In this document: positions 16,161 through 26,200 of the stretch, piece by piece
Numbering within the stretch: the first letter of the stretch is position 1
Layout of the letters: the number at the start of each line of letters is the position of its first letter
DNA from: Flaviaesturariibacter aridisoli
GTDB lineage: Bacteria > Bacteroidota > Bacteroidia > Chitinophagales > Chitinophagaceae
Length of the DNA stretch: 64,000 bases
Direction of reading: 5' to 3'
Assembly (NCBI RefSeq): GCF_004343705.1
Contig: NZ_SKFH01000003.1
Coordinates: 124,001 to 188,000, forward strand
Position numbers and translations under genes: made by a program
Notes under the pieces: model-generated
The model's input: the letters and a program-made list of their open reading frames with translations, nothing else
Databases searched by the model: none
Told to the model about the DNA's origin: nothing

Positions 16161-17768
16161 TTTTCGAACTCTTCTCAACTCCAGCAGGTTCAAGGCGTTG
16201 GCCGGCAACCCCTGCACAGCGGGCTGCACGAGGTGCACCACCATGTCGTACCACAACGGCACCACGGGCGCATCGGCGAGCATAAGGGCGTCGGCCTGCC
16301 GGTAGAGGCGGAAGCGCGCCGCCTCGTCGGGCTCGGCCAGGGCCGCCTCGAACAGCGCGTCGAAGGCGGCGCTGCGGTACCGTGTATAGTTCGGCGGCGC
16401 GGGATTCTTTGAATAAAAAACGGAAAGATAGTTTTCCGCATCCGGGTAATCGGCGATCCAGGAGCCCCGGAAAAAGAGGGCCTTTCCATTCGCCGTCATG
16501 TCGAGGAGCAGCGACTTCTGCACCACGTCCACCTGCACCGGGATGCCTACTTCCTCCAGCTGCCGCGCCACGTAGTTGCCGATCTCCGCGTAGGCAGGGA
16601 TCGTCTCGAGACGGATCTTCGGCAGCGGCTTGTTGGCAAAGCCCGCTTCGGCCAGCAGCCGCCGCGCCCGCGCCGGGTCATAGCCATAGCCTTTTACGGC
16701 CTCCGCATCGAACGATGGCATGCCCACCGGCACGAATCCGCTCTCCGCGGGCGTGCCCAGCGAGTTGCGCAGGTAGCGTACCAGCCCCCGCCGGTCGATG
16801 GACCAGTTGATGGCCTGACGCACCAGCCGCTGCGCCGTCGGCGAGCCGTGGAGCACAGTGCTCGCTGTATCCATCAGCAATCCCAGGTATTCGATATTGA
16901 GATAAGGCTGCTTGTCCAGCCGCACCCGCCCGGCCCACTCCGGCCGCAGCTCGCCCTTGCGCGACAGCACTTCGTCCTTGAACGAGGCGTCGATGTCGTT
17001 GAGAAAATCGAGCTTGCCCTGCCGGAACAACAGGAACTCCGTGGCCTTGTTGTCGGCAAAGGAAACCCGCACGCCGTCGAGGTAGGGCAGCGGGGACCCC
17101 TGTGCGTCTCTTTCGAAATAGCGGGGATGCTTTTTCAGAATGAGGGCCTGCCCTTCGTCCCAGGCCACGAAGCGGAAGGGCCCGGTGCCCACGGGATGTT
17201 TGCGAAATGTGGTTCCGTAGTGCGCCACCGCCTCCTTCGGCACGATAGAGCAATATTGCATGGAAAGGATGCCCAGCACCGGCCCGTAGGGCTTTTTGAG
17301 TCGGAGCTGAAAGGTGCTGTCGTTCACCGCCGTAAACGGCTGCAGCGAATCGACCTTGTCCTGGAAGATCCAGGCGCCCGGCGAAGCCACGGAGGAATCG
17401 AGCAGGCGCCTGAAGCTGTAGGCCACATCGGCGGCTCGCAACAGGCGCCCCTGGCCGCCGGGGAAGCAGGCATCATCGTGGAAATACACATCGTTCCGTA
17501 AATGAAAGGTGTAGAGAGTCCGGTCTGCGGACAGCTCCCAGGTTCGCGCCAGCGACGGCGCGAGGTGGAGGGCTGAATCGGTTTCCACGAGTGTGTTGTA
17601 CAACTGGTGCACCGCCCACATAATGCTCTGGTTCTTGGCGAAGGCAGGGTCGAGGGAGGCGATGCCCGTAGCCTCGTTGTAGCGGAACACGTTCGCCGCC
17701 TCTTTGCCGCCGGAGTAGCAGCCGGCGCAGAAGAAGAGAATTAGCCAATATTTATGCAAACGGTTCAT
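16143..17768 (-). CDS. ABC transporter substrate-binding lipoprotein, family 5 (peptide/oligopeptide type)
   Basis: 541 residues. The N-terminus MNRLHKYWLILFFCAGC is a lipoprotein signal (lipobox around AGC). The family-5 signature is clear: NTLVETDSALHLAPSLARTW, HLRNDVYFHDD, ADVAYSFRRLLD, HPVGTGPFRF, and later PDAENYLSVFYSKNPAPPNYTRY. Such proteins (DppA/OppA class) capture peptides or other solutes for an ABC importer. No permease or ATPase gene is adjacent, so it is an orphan or works with components encoded elsewhere. The stop codon lies in a palindromic repeat. Confidence 0.9.
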   Translation of the reverse strand: MNRLHKYWLILFFCAGCYSGGKEAANVFRYNEATGIASLDPAFAKNQSIMWAVHQLYNTLVETDSALHLAPSLARTWELSADRTLYTFHLRNDVYFHDDACFPGGQGRLLRAADVAYSFRRLLDSSVASPGAWIFQDKVDSLQPFTAVNDSTFQLRLKKPYGPVLGILSMQYCSIVPKEAVAHYGTTFRKHPVGTGPFRFVAWDEGQALILKKHPRYFERDAQGSPLPYLDGVRVSFADNKATEFLLFRQGKLDFLNDIDASFKDEVLSRKGELRPEWAGRVRLDKQPYLNIEYLGLLMDTASTVLHGSPTAQRLVRQAINWSIDRRGLVRYLRNSLGTPAESGFVPVGMPSFDAEAVKGYGYDPARARRLLAEAGFANKPLPKIRLETIPAYAEIGNYVARQLEEVGIPVQVDVVQKSLLLDMTANGKALFFRGSWIADYPDAENYLSVFYSKNPAPPNYTRYRSAAFDALFEAALAEPDEAARFRLYRQADALMLADAPVVPLWYDMVVHLVQPAVQGLPANALNLLELRRVRKGPLSP

Positions 17769-17824
17769 GGGGAAGCCAAAAGGAGTCTAATTTAGGCGCA
17801 GAAGCCCGAAAACAGGCATACTGC

Positions 17825-19486
17825 ATGAAACTATTCACAAAGCTTTTTTGCGCCGCCCTCCTTACCGGCAGCGCCGCCGGCGCCCAGCCGCTCCACGGTC
17901 AACGCGAATTCACGCACCAGGATACGCTCCGCGGCACCCTCAACCCCTACCGCACCTGGTGGGATGTACAGCGCTACGAGATCGAAGTCACACCCGACTT
18001 TGACAAGCGCAGCATCGCGGGCGTGGTAACGATCGACTTCACGCGGAGTGGCACCAACCCGGGCACGATGCAGATCGACCTGCAGGACCCGATGACAATC
18101 GACCGGATCACGGCGTCCAATGCCGGGAGCAAGGTGGTGAACCTTACCTACCAGCACCATGGCAATGCGTGGCTGGTCAATACGGAAGGGTTATCGCCCG
18201 AAGCCGGAAGACTGCGGATTGAATACCACGGCATCCCCCGGCCGGCCGTCAACCCGCCCTGGGACGGTGGTTGGATTTGGAAAAAAGACAAGCAGGGCCG
18301 CCCCTGGATGACGGTAGCCTGCCAGGGCCTCGGCGCCTCGGTGTGGTATCCCTGCAAAGACCACCAGAGCGACGAGCCCGAAGGCGGCGCCCGCCTGACG
18401 ATGGTGGTGCCCGACACGCTCGTAGCGGTTGGCAACGGCCGGCAGGTAATGGTCAAGCGGGAGGCCCGCCCCGAATGGGCCGGCAAGCGCGTATTCGACT
18501 GGGAGGTCAAAAACCCGATCAACAACTACACGATCATTCCCTACATCGGCAAGTACGTCAACTTCACCGACACGCTGATGGGCGCCGGCGGTAAGCTTGA
18601 TCTCTCCTACTGGGTGCTCGACTACGACCTCGATAAAGCGAAAAAGCAATTCGAGCAGGTAAAGCCGATGCTCCGCGCCTTCGAATACTGGTTTGGCCCC
18701 TACCCTTTCTACGACGATTCGTACAAGCTCGTGCAGGCCCCGCACCTGGGCATGGAGCACCAGAGCGCCGTGGCCTACGGCAACCAGTTCAAAAACGGCT
18801 ACCTCGGCTCGGATCTTTCCGGCTCGGGTTACGGGAAAACGTGGGACTACATCATCGTGCACGAAAGCGGCCACGAATGGTTCGCCAACAACATCACCAC
18901 CAAAGACATCGCCGACATGTGGGTGCACGAAGGCTTCACCACCTACTCGGAAGAACTCTTCGTGGAATACTACCAGGGCAAGGAAGCCGGCAATGCCTAT
19001 GTACAGGGCCTCCGCCGCAACGTGTCGAACGACAAGCCCATTATCGGTCCCTACGGCGTGAACCAGGAAGGCTCCGGCGACATGTATTTCAAGGGCGCCA
19101 ATATGATCCACACGATCCGCCAGGTGATCAACGACGACAAGCTGTTCCGCGAGATCCTGCAGGGTCTCAACCGCGACTTCGGCAAAAAGACCACCACGAG
19201 CGCCGAAGTAGAACAGTACATCATCCAAAAAAGCGGCAAGGACCTCTCGAAGATCTTCGATCAATACCTGCGCACAATAGACATCCCGGTGCTGGAGCTG
19301 AAGATCAAGGACGATAAAATGGAATGCCGCTGGACCAATTGCGTGAAAGGCTTCAACATGCCCGTGCGCCTGAGCAACGGGCAGTGGATCCAACCCAGCA
19401 CCGGCGAAACCAAGATCAAGACCGACGGCGGCAGCTTTGAAGGCGTTACCGTTGACAAGAACTTTTACATAACGGTGAGCAGGTAA
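17825..19486 (+). CDS. M1 family metallopeptidase
   Basis: 553 residues. A signal peptide (MKLFTKLFCAALLTGSAAGA) directs export. The N-terminal half is the beta-sandwich domain typical of M1 enzymes (from about 45 to 250). The zinc site is HESGH at 346-350 with the third ligand E369 in WVHEGFTTYSEE; the substrate-recognition motif appears as LGMEHQSAVAYG instead of GAMEN. The C-terminal ERAP-like helical domain is missing, so the protein is a short M1 form, common in Bacteroidota. It should trim N-terminal residues from peptides in the periplasm or outside the cell. A near-consensus box TAATTTAG lies just upstream. Confidence 0.93.
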   Translation: MKLFTKLFCAALLTGSAAGAQPLHGQREFTHQDTLRGTLNPYRTWWDVQRYEIEVTPDFDKRSIAGVVTIDFTRSGTNPGTMQIDLQDPMTIDRITASNAGSKVVNLTYQHHGNAWLVNTEGLSPEAGRLRIEYHGIPRPAVNPPWDGGWIWKKDKQGRPWMTVACQGLGASVWYPCKDHQSDEPEGGARLTMVVPDTLVAVGNGRQVMVKREARPEWAGKRVFDWEVKNPINNYTIIPYIGKYVNFTDTLMGAGGKLDLSYWVLDYDLDKAKKQFEQVKPMLRAFEYWFGPYPFYDDSYKLVQAPHLGMEHQSAVAYGNQFKNGYLGSDLSGSGYGKTWDYIIVHESGHEWFANNITTKDIADMWVHEGFTTYSEELFVEYYQGKEAGNAYVQGLRRNVSNDKPIIGPYGVNQEGSGDMYFKGANMIHTIRQVINDDKLFREILQGLNRDFGKKTTTSAEVEQYIIQKSGKDLSKIFDQYLRTIDIPVLELKIKDDKMECRWTNCVKGFNMPVRLSNGQWIQPSTGETKIKTDGGSFEGVTVDKNFYITVSR

Positions 19487-19500
19487 GGGAGCAGGTTCCT

Positions 19501-20358
19501 ATGAACATTCCTTTTCAAACCATCGACTGGTCGGCTATCGAAAAGACCGAGCTCCGGGGCGAGCGCGGCACATCGTGGTGGCAGACGCAGCAGTTCGGCG
19601 GGCTCCGGCTGCGCCTGGTGGAGTATTCAGCCGGCTACCTCGCCGACCACTGGTGCCGCAAAGGCCATATCGTGCACTGCCTGCAGGGCAGCTTCGTGAG
19701 CCAGCTGGAAGGCGGTGGCGAAGTACTGCTGACCGAGGGACAGACCTACGTGGTGAGCGACGAACTAAGCAGCCATCGCTCCCTGGCGGAAGCGGGCGTG
19801 CGCCTGCTCATCATCGACGGCGACTTCCTGCGCTGGCAAAGCCCCGGGCACCTCCCCGACTCCGTTGCTACGGCCCGCCTCCGACTCGATGTGCTGCAGA
19901 CGGCCGACAGCGCCTTCATCCACCGCCTGGTGAACACCGAAGGCTGGCTGCGCTTTATCGGCGACCGCGGCGTGCATTCCGAAACCGACGCGGTGGGTTA
20001 CATCCAGCGCCTGTTGCATAGCCCGGACGCCACGATTCACGTTATCCGGCTGCGCGACGGGAAAACGCCCATCGGGATCACCACCCTCCTCCAAAGACCT
20101 TACCTGCCCGCACCCGATATCGGCTTTGCGCTGCTTCCCGAATTTGAAGGCCAGGGCTATTCGCAGGAAGCGGCCGGCGCCCTCCTCGACGTGCTGGTTT
20201 CCGCAGGCACGCTCCCCGAAGTGCTGGCGATCACCCGGCCCGGCAACAACCGCTCCATCCGCCTGCTGGAGCGCCTCGGACTGCGGCAGGACCGCCGCGA
20301 AACGGTCAATGACGAGGAGCTGCTGGTCTTCCGCAGGCAATTAGAAAAAGAACGCTGA
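19501..20358 (+). CDS. DHCW-motif cupin fused to a GNAT acetyltransferase
   Basis: 285 residues with two parts. Residues 1-115 are a small cupin of the DHCW type: the hallmark appears as YLADHWCRKGHIVHCLQGSF, followed by VLLTEGQTYVVSDE and LLIIDGDFLRW. Residues about 125-285 are a GNAT domain of the ribosomal-protein-acetyltransferase kind: TARLRLDVLQTADSAFIHRL at its start, then IGFALLPEFEGQGYSQEAAG (acetyl-CoA loop) and ITRPGNNRSIRLLERLGLR. The two parts normally occur as separate proteins. The start is 14 nt after the aminopeptidase stop, so co-transcription is likely. Acceptor substrate unknown. Confidence 0.85.
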   Translation: MNIPFQTIDWSAIEKTELRGERGTSWWQTQQFGGLRLRLVEYSAGYLADHWCRKGHIVHCLQGSFVSQLEGGGEVLLTEGQTYVVSDELSSHRSLAEAGVRLLIIDGDFLRWQSPGHLPDSVATARLRLDVLQTADSAFIHRLVNTEGWLRFIGDRGVHSETDAVGYIQRLLHSPDATIHVIRLRDGKTPIGITTLLQRPYLPAPDIGFALLPEFEGQGYSQEAAGALLDVLVSAGTLPEVLAITRPGNNRSIRLLERLGLRQDRRETVNDEELLVFRRQLEKER

Positions 20359-20480
20359 TCCCGCAAGCGGGATACGCAGATGATTATGATTGCTTATGAT
20401 TTTGCTGACTTTAATAAATGAACACCTGCTTCCATCTTAATCATCATAAAAAATCCGCGTTCCTTCTCTCCCGTCGCTGG
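20357..20480. repeat. Imperfect inverted repeat between the GNAT fusion and the flippase
   Basis: Starts with the small hairpin ATCCCGCAAGCGGGAT, then ACGCAGATGATTATGATTGC on the left and TTAATCATCATAAAAAATCC GCG on the right, so the ends are imperfect complements. It resembles dispersed ATC-rich palindromes of Bacteroidota intergenic DNA. No gene is seen here. Confidence 0.45.
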
Positions 20481-20499
20481 CGACGCTATCTTCGCCGCC

Positions 20500-22011
20500 A
20501 TGAGCACCATCCGGAAGCAAAGCCTGATCTCGTCGGCCATCGTGTATGCCGGCTTTGCCCTGGGTTTTTTCAACACCTACCTGTTCACCCGCGAAGGCGG
20601 CTTCACCAAGGAGCAGTACGGCGTCACGCAAACCTTCCTGGCGGTGGCCGCCGTGCTGTACTCGATGGCCAGCCTCGGCTCCTCGGCCTACATCGGCAAG
20701 TTCTTTCCCTACTACGAAGCGCACCTCGAGCGGCGCCGCAACGACCAGCTCTCCTGGGCACTGCTGCTGCCGGTGATCGGCTTCGGCGTCGTCAGCATCC
20801 TGGGCCTGCTGTTCAAGGTGCCGGTGGCCAACCGGATGTTCAACAACTCGCCCGAGCTGCTCCGGTATTACTACTGGCTCTTCCCCTTCGGCTTCGGCTT
20901 TACGCTCTACCTGATCTTAGAATCCTACGCGTGGATGCTCGGCAAGTCGGTGCTGTCGAACCTGTTCAAGGAACTCATCTTCCGCCTCCTGTTCACCCTG
21001 CTTATCGCCCTCACCTACTTCGGGGTGATCCGCAACTTCGACACCTTCATCCACCTCTTTTCGTTCCTGTACCTCGTGCTGGCTCTGGGCCTGCTGATCG
21101 TGTTTTACCGGCAGGGACGCCTGAATTTCCACCTGCGCGCCAGCAAGGTCACACGAAGGCTGCGGCAGCGGATCCTGGCGCTGAGCGCCTACTTCTGGGG
21201 CAGCGGCATCCTGTCCAACATCGCGCAGCAGTGCGACAAGTTGATGATCGCCGCCATCCTGCCCAACGGGATGGCCATGGCCGGCATCTACTCATTGGGA
21301 GAGATCCTGTCGGGGCTGATCCAGGCGCCGCAACGCGCCGTGGTGTCGGCCTCGGTGTCGGCGCTGTCGCACGCCTGGCGCGACAAAGACCTGGAGCGCA
21401 TCAAACGCATCTACCACCGCTCGGCGCTGAACCAGCTCATTTTCGCGGTGTGCATGTTTGGAATCGTGTGGCTCAACTTCAAAGACGCGCTGCACACCTT
21501 TCACATCCAGAAAGATTTTTCGGCCTCGTTCACCGTCTTCTTTTTCCTGGGGCTGACCCGCATCGTCGATATGGGCACGGGTGTTTCGTCGCAGATCATC
21601 CTGACCTCCACGCGCTGGCGCTTTGAATTCAACAGCGGGATGCTCCTGCTCGTGGCGTCGCTGGGAATCAACTACCTGCTCACGAGCCGCCTGGGCATCC
21701 TCGGCCCGGCCCTGTCGAACCTGATCGCATTCACAGCCTACAATACGGTGCGCTTCGTGTTCCTGTGGCGCCGCTACGGCATGCAGCCCTTTTCGAAAGA
21801 ATCGCTGTATACCCTGCTGCTCGGCGCCGCCGCCTGCTGCGCGGCCTATTTCCCCTGTAAGGACCACACAGGCTTTGGCTGGCTGATCCTGCGCGGTATG
21901 CTGTTCTGTGCCGTGTTCGTTCCGGGCGTCGTTTTGCTGAAGCTCTCCCCCGACGTGGCTCCGATCTGGGCTACCGTGCGGAAGCGGATCGGGTTCGGGA
22001 ACCGGCAGTAA
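20500..22011 (+). CDS. Polysaccharide flippase / lipopolysaccharide biosynthesis membrane protein (Wzx-like, MATE superfamily)
   Basis: 503 residues with about 12-14 hydrophobic segments. The N-terminus MSTIRKQSLISSAIVYAGFALGF, with a basic segment and then helix 1, and the following FNTYLFTREGGFTKEQYGVTQ are typical of the Bacteroidota Wzx/RfbX group. A central segment PNGMAMAGIYSLGEILSGLIQAPQR matches the middle loop of the family. It would move lipid-linked sugar units across the inner membrane. No glycosyltransferases adjoin it, so the glycan is unknown. Confidence 0.85.
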   Translation: MSTIRKQSLISSAIVYAGFALGFFNTYLFTREGGFTKEQYGVTQTFLAVAAVLYSMASLGSSAYIGKFFPYYEAHLERRRNDQLSWALLLPVIGFGVVSILGLLFKVPVANRMFNNSPELLRYYYWLFPFGFGFTLYLILESYAWMLGKSVLSNLFKELIFRLLFTLLIALTYFGVIRNFDTFIHLFSFLYLVLALGLLIVFYRQGRLNFHLRASKVTRRLRQRILALSAYFWGSGILSNIAQQCDKLMIAAILPNGMAMAGIYSLGEILSGLIQAPQRAVVSASVSALSHAWRDKDLERIKRIYHRSALNQLIFAVCMFGIVWLNFKDALHTFHIQKDFSASFTVFFFLGLTRIVDMGTGVSSQIILTSTRWRFEFNSGMLLLVASLGINYLLTSRLGILGPALSNLIAFTAYNTVRFVFLWRRYGMQPFSKESLYTLLLGAAACCAAYFPCKDHTGFGWLILRGMLFCAVFVPGVVLLKLSPDVAPIWATVRKRIGFGNRQ

Positions 22012-22135
22012 ACAGCCAGGCGGCAGGCACCGGAAAGGGGATGGCAACGGGAAACGAGCACCCGCACGCGCAACTCATTGATTTTGACTGAAAAGAATGA
22101 TTTCGCTAAACGAGACACGCCAGCTTAGGGGGAGG

Positions 22136-22345
22136 CCAGGGTGTTCCGCCGGCCGCGACAGGATAGTTTAGGGGTAAGCCGGATGTTTCGCCGGCCGCGA
22201 CAGGGTAGTTTAGGGGTCAGCCAGGGTGTTCCGGGCAGCGCGGCAGGGTAGTTTACCGGAAAGCTACCTTGTTTCGGCAGGCGCGGCGGGGTAGCGTCCC
22301 GGCAAACTACCTTGTTTCGGTAAGCGTAGCGGGCCCCTGTCCCCG
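22136..22345. repeat. 42-43-bp direct repeats and related inverted copies
   Basis: Unit A (22136-22178, 22179-22220, partial 22221-22258) contains GCCGGCCGCGACAGG and TAGTTTAGGGGT. From 22259 the pattern changes to a second unit with CTACCTTGTTTCGG twice (22264 and 22307), partly the complement of the first (GTAGTTTACCGG/AAGCTACC). A GCCCCTGTCCCCGGAG piece at 22334 recalls the elements at 15973 and 16134. The gap 22012-22425 holds only these repeats; frames open across it look spurious. Confidence 0.8.
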
Positions 22346-22425
22346 GAGAAAGCGGCAGCGCCGCAGGCGATCGTCCACAGCAACGCCGCTTCGAGGCCCC
22401 CTCAAACGGTAAAAACCTCAATACC

Positions 22426-23124
22426 TTATTGCAGCCGTCCCGCCCCGGCAAAGCGCGCCTGCCAGTAGCGGTCGTTCAGGTCGGAGATGGTGACTCCCTC
22501 CGATGTGGAAGCGTGCACGAACTTATTGTTCTGCAGGTAAAAGCCGACGTGGGTGATGCTGGTGCCGGTGGTAAAGAATACGAGGTCGCCTTCGCGGAGG
22601 TCGGCGGGCTCGATGCTGCGCGTTGCCTGGAATTGCTCGCGGGCGGTGCGGGGTAATTGCGTTTGAAACAGGTTGTTGTACAACATGCAGGTAAAACCGG
22701 AACAGTCGACGCCGCTGCGGTCGTTGCCGCCGAGGCGGTAGCGGGTGCCCCACCAGTCGTCGATGAGCACCAGCAGCGGCAACTGCGGCACGCGCTCCAC
22801 TTCTACGTTGAGCAGCAGGGCGAACTTGAGGTGCAGGGTGCCGGCGTCTTCAATGGACAGGGTGGCGGCGTGCGGAGCGGGCGAGCCGGTGCGGACCGGT
22901 TCCGTGGCCCGGCTGACGGCGGGGGCCGTTGTTCCCTGGGCTGGGGCCGTGGTAATGACCGTTCCTGAAACGGCAGGACGTGCCTGCGGCGTTTCGAACC
23001 CGACTTCGATATGCTCGATAAAACGAACCGATGTAGCGGCGGGTGCCGTCTTGGGACCGCTCTGGGCGGCCGCTCCGGCGCCGGTGGCGGCAGCCGAGAG
23101 AAGCAGGAGCAAATTGCGGATCAT
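22426..23124 (-). CDS. Secreted NlpC/P60 (C40) family peptidase
   Basis: 232 residues from the ATG at 23124 (MIRNLLLLLSAAATGAGAAA, a signal peptide). A Pro/Thr/Ala-rich linker spans about 22-88. The NlpC/P60 domain fills about 115-232: catalytic C141 in GVDCSGFTC, H192 in ITHVGFYL, and H204 in KFVHAST, the usual Cys-His-His triad. The family hydrolyses D-gamma-glutamyl-meso-DAP bonds in peptidoglycan. It is probably a periplasmic or outer-membrane-associated wall hydrolase. It is divergent from dnaE and ends near a repeat cluster. Confidence 0.92.
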   Translation of the reverse strand: MIRNLLLLLSAAATGAGAAAQSGPKTAPAATSVRFIEHIEVGFETPQARPAVSGTVITTAPAQGTTAPAVSRATEPVRTGSPAPHAATLSIEDAGTLHLKFALLLNVEVERVPQLPLLVLIDDWWGTRYRLGGNDRSGVDCSGFTCMLYNNLFQTQLPRTAREQFQATRSIEPADLREGDLVFFTTGTSITHVGFYLQNNKFVHASTSEGVTISDLNDRYWQARFAGAGRLQ

Positions 23125-23277
23125 AGGACGCGTTTCGGTGGAAAACGAAAATAGGGATTTTTTGCACACCTGTGGATAACAAAGAGCCGGTTAAAGTGCC
23201 CCTTCATGCCGCCCGAAGGGTGTAAATTGCGAGCCGGCCCCGGCACTTGCTCCGGGAGCTTTATGGGACCAGACACT

Positions 23278-26200
23278 ATGAAATTTTCGCACCTACACGT
23301 TCACACGCAGTACTCGCTCCTTGATGGCGCCGCCTCCATCTCCTCGCTTTATAAAAAGGCGATCGCCGACGAAATGCCCGCCCTGGCCATCTCCGACCAC
23401 GGCAACATGTTCGGCGTCTTCGAATTCGTGGCGCAGGCCTACAAGCACACCGACGCGGACGGCAAGCCGAAAGTGAAACCCATCGTCGGCTGCGAATTCT
23501 ACCTCGTGGAGAACCGCTTCGCCAAAACCTTCACCAAGGAGGTCAAAGACCGCCGCTTTCACCAGATCCTGCTGGCCAAGAACGAAGAAGGCTACAAGAA
23601 CCTCGTGAAGCTCACCTCCCTCGGGTTCATCGAAGGGATGTACTCCAAGTACCCGCGAATCGACAAAGAGCTCATCTTAAAATACCACAAGGGCCTTATC
23701 GCCACTACCTGTTGCCTCGGCGCCTCGGTGCCCCAGGCAATCCTGAATAAAACGGAAGCCGAGGCAGAGACCGAATTCAAGTGGTGGCTCGACCTGTTCG
23801 GCGACGACTTCTACGTGGAGTTCCAGCGCCACGGCATGGCCGAGCAGGACAAGGTGAACAACGTCCTCGTGAAATTTGCCAAGAAGCACAATGTGAAGGT
23901 GATCGCCTCCAACGACTCGCACTACACCGACGTGGAAGACTTCAACGCCCACGACATCCTGTTGTGCATCAACACCGGCGAGAAGGTGGCTACGCCCGCC
24001 CTGCGCGAGTTCAACGACGACGACGTGAACACGAAGAACATGCGCTTCGCCTTCCCCAACGACCAGTTCTATTTCAAGAAGACGGAGGAGATGATCAAGG
24101 TGTTCCAGGACATTCCCGAGGCTATCGACAACACCAACGAGATCGTGGACAAGGTGGAGCTGCTCAACCTGAAGCGCGACATCCTCCTCCCCGCCTTCCC
24201 GCTGCCCAAGGAATTCCAGGTGCACGACGATTCGAACCTGAACCAGTGGGAATACCTGCATCACCTGACCTATGAAGGCGCCCGCGCGCGCTACTCGGAG
24301 ATCACCGAAGAAATACGGGAACGCCTCGACTTCGAGCTGTTCACCATCCGCACCATGGGCTTCGCCGGTTACTTCCTCATCGTGTCGGACTTCATCAAGG
24401 CCGGCCGCGACCTCGGCGTGTTCATCGGCCCCGGCCGCGGCTCCGCGGCGGGCTCGGCGGTGGCCTATTGCATCGGCATCACCAACATCGACCCGATCAA
24501 ATACAAGCTCCTGTTCGAACGCTTCCTGAACCCCGATCGTAAGTCGATGCCCGATATCGATACGGACTTCGACGACGAAGGCCGGCAGAAAGTGATCGAC
24601 TACGTGGTGCAGAAATACGGGCAGAACCAGGTGGCCCAGATCGTAACCTACGGTACCATGGCCGCCAAGTCGAGCATCAAGGATGTGGCCCGCGTGATGG
24701 ACCTGCCCCTCGCCGACTCCAACGCGCTGGCGAAGCTCATTCCGGAAAAACCCGGCACGAAGCTGTACCGCGTGCTCCACGCCCCCATCACTGCTAAGGA
24801 AGGCGACAAGCCCCTCGAAGACGAATACGGCCAGGACGATATCGAGAACATCCGCAAGGTGCGCGAGATCTACAACGGCAAAGACATGCCGGCCGACGTG
24901 CTGCGCATCGCCGAGAAGCTCGAAGGCTCCGTGCGCAACACGGGTATTCACGCAGCCGGTATCATCATCGCCCCGAAAGACCTGACGGAGCTCATTCCCG
25001 TATTTACGGCGAAAGACTCCGACCTGTTCATCACCCAGATCGAAGGCTCCATCATCGAAGACTCGGGCGTTATCAAGATGGACTTCCTGGGTCTGAAGAC
25101 CCTCTCCATCATCCGCGACGCCCTCCTTATGATCAAGGAGAACCACGGCGTGGACATCGTGATCGACGACGTGCCGCTGGACGATGAAAAGACCTACGAA
25201 CTGTACCAGCGCGGCGACACCATCGCCACGTTCCAGTTTGAAAGCCCCGGCATGCAGAAGTACCTCAAGGAACTGAAGCCTGACCAGTTTGCCGACCTCA
25301 TCGCCATGAACGCCCTCTACCGCCCGGGACCGATGGCCTACATCCCCCAATACGTGGACCGCAAGCACGGCCGCGAGGAAGTGGTGTACGACCTGCCCGA
25401 GATGGAGGAATACCTCGAAGAAACCTACGGCATTACGGTATATCAGGAACAGGTGATGCTGCTGGCGCAGAAGATCGCCGGCTTCTCTAAGGGCGACGCC
25501 GACGTGCTGCGCAAGGCCATGGGTAAAAAAGACCGGAAGACGCTCGACAAGATGAAGAGCAAGTTCGTCGACGGTGCCGTGGCCAAAGGGCACAATGCCA
25601 AAGTGCTCGACAAGGTGTGGACCGACTGGGAGGCCTTCGCCCAATACGCCTTCAACAAATCGCACTCTACCTGCTACGCTTTCGTGGCCTACCAGACCGC
25701 CTACCTCAAGGCCCACTACCCCGGAGAGTATATGTCGGCGGTGCTCAACCACGCCAACGCCCTCGACAAGCTGACGTTCTTCATGGAAGAATGCAAGCGG
25801 ATGGGCCTGAAGGTGCTTGGTCCCGATATCAACGAATCGAAGAAAGGCTTTGCCGTGAACGAGCAGGGTGATATCCGCTTCGGGCTCGGCGGCCTCAAAG
25901 GCGTGGGTGAGAATGCGGTGGAAAATATTATCGACGAGCGCAAAAAGGACGGCCGCTATGCCGATCCTTATGATTTCATTAAGCGCATCAACAGCCGCAC
26001 GGTAAACAAGCGCACGCTGGAATGCCTCGTGCAGGCCGGCGCCTTCGACTCCTTCCCGCAGCTCCACCGCGCCCAGTATTTCTGTGTGCCGGAAAATGAG
26101 ACGCAGAACGGACTGGAAAAGATCATCAAGTTCGGGCAGGTGGTGCAGGCCCAAAGCATCAACACGAGCAACACGCTCTTCGGCGACCTGCCTTCGGTGC

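Noticed and set aside
20418-21626. 402-residue plus-strand open frame
   Set aside because: Out-of-frame overlap with the flippase gene, which has consistent membrane segments and a family-typical N-terminus.
22125-22451. 108-residue minus-strand open frame with PKLSCRGRRNT-like repeats
   Set aside because: It translates the intergenic repeats and overlaps the end of the NlpC/P60 gene; no start signal.
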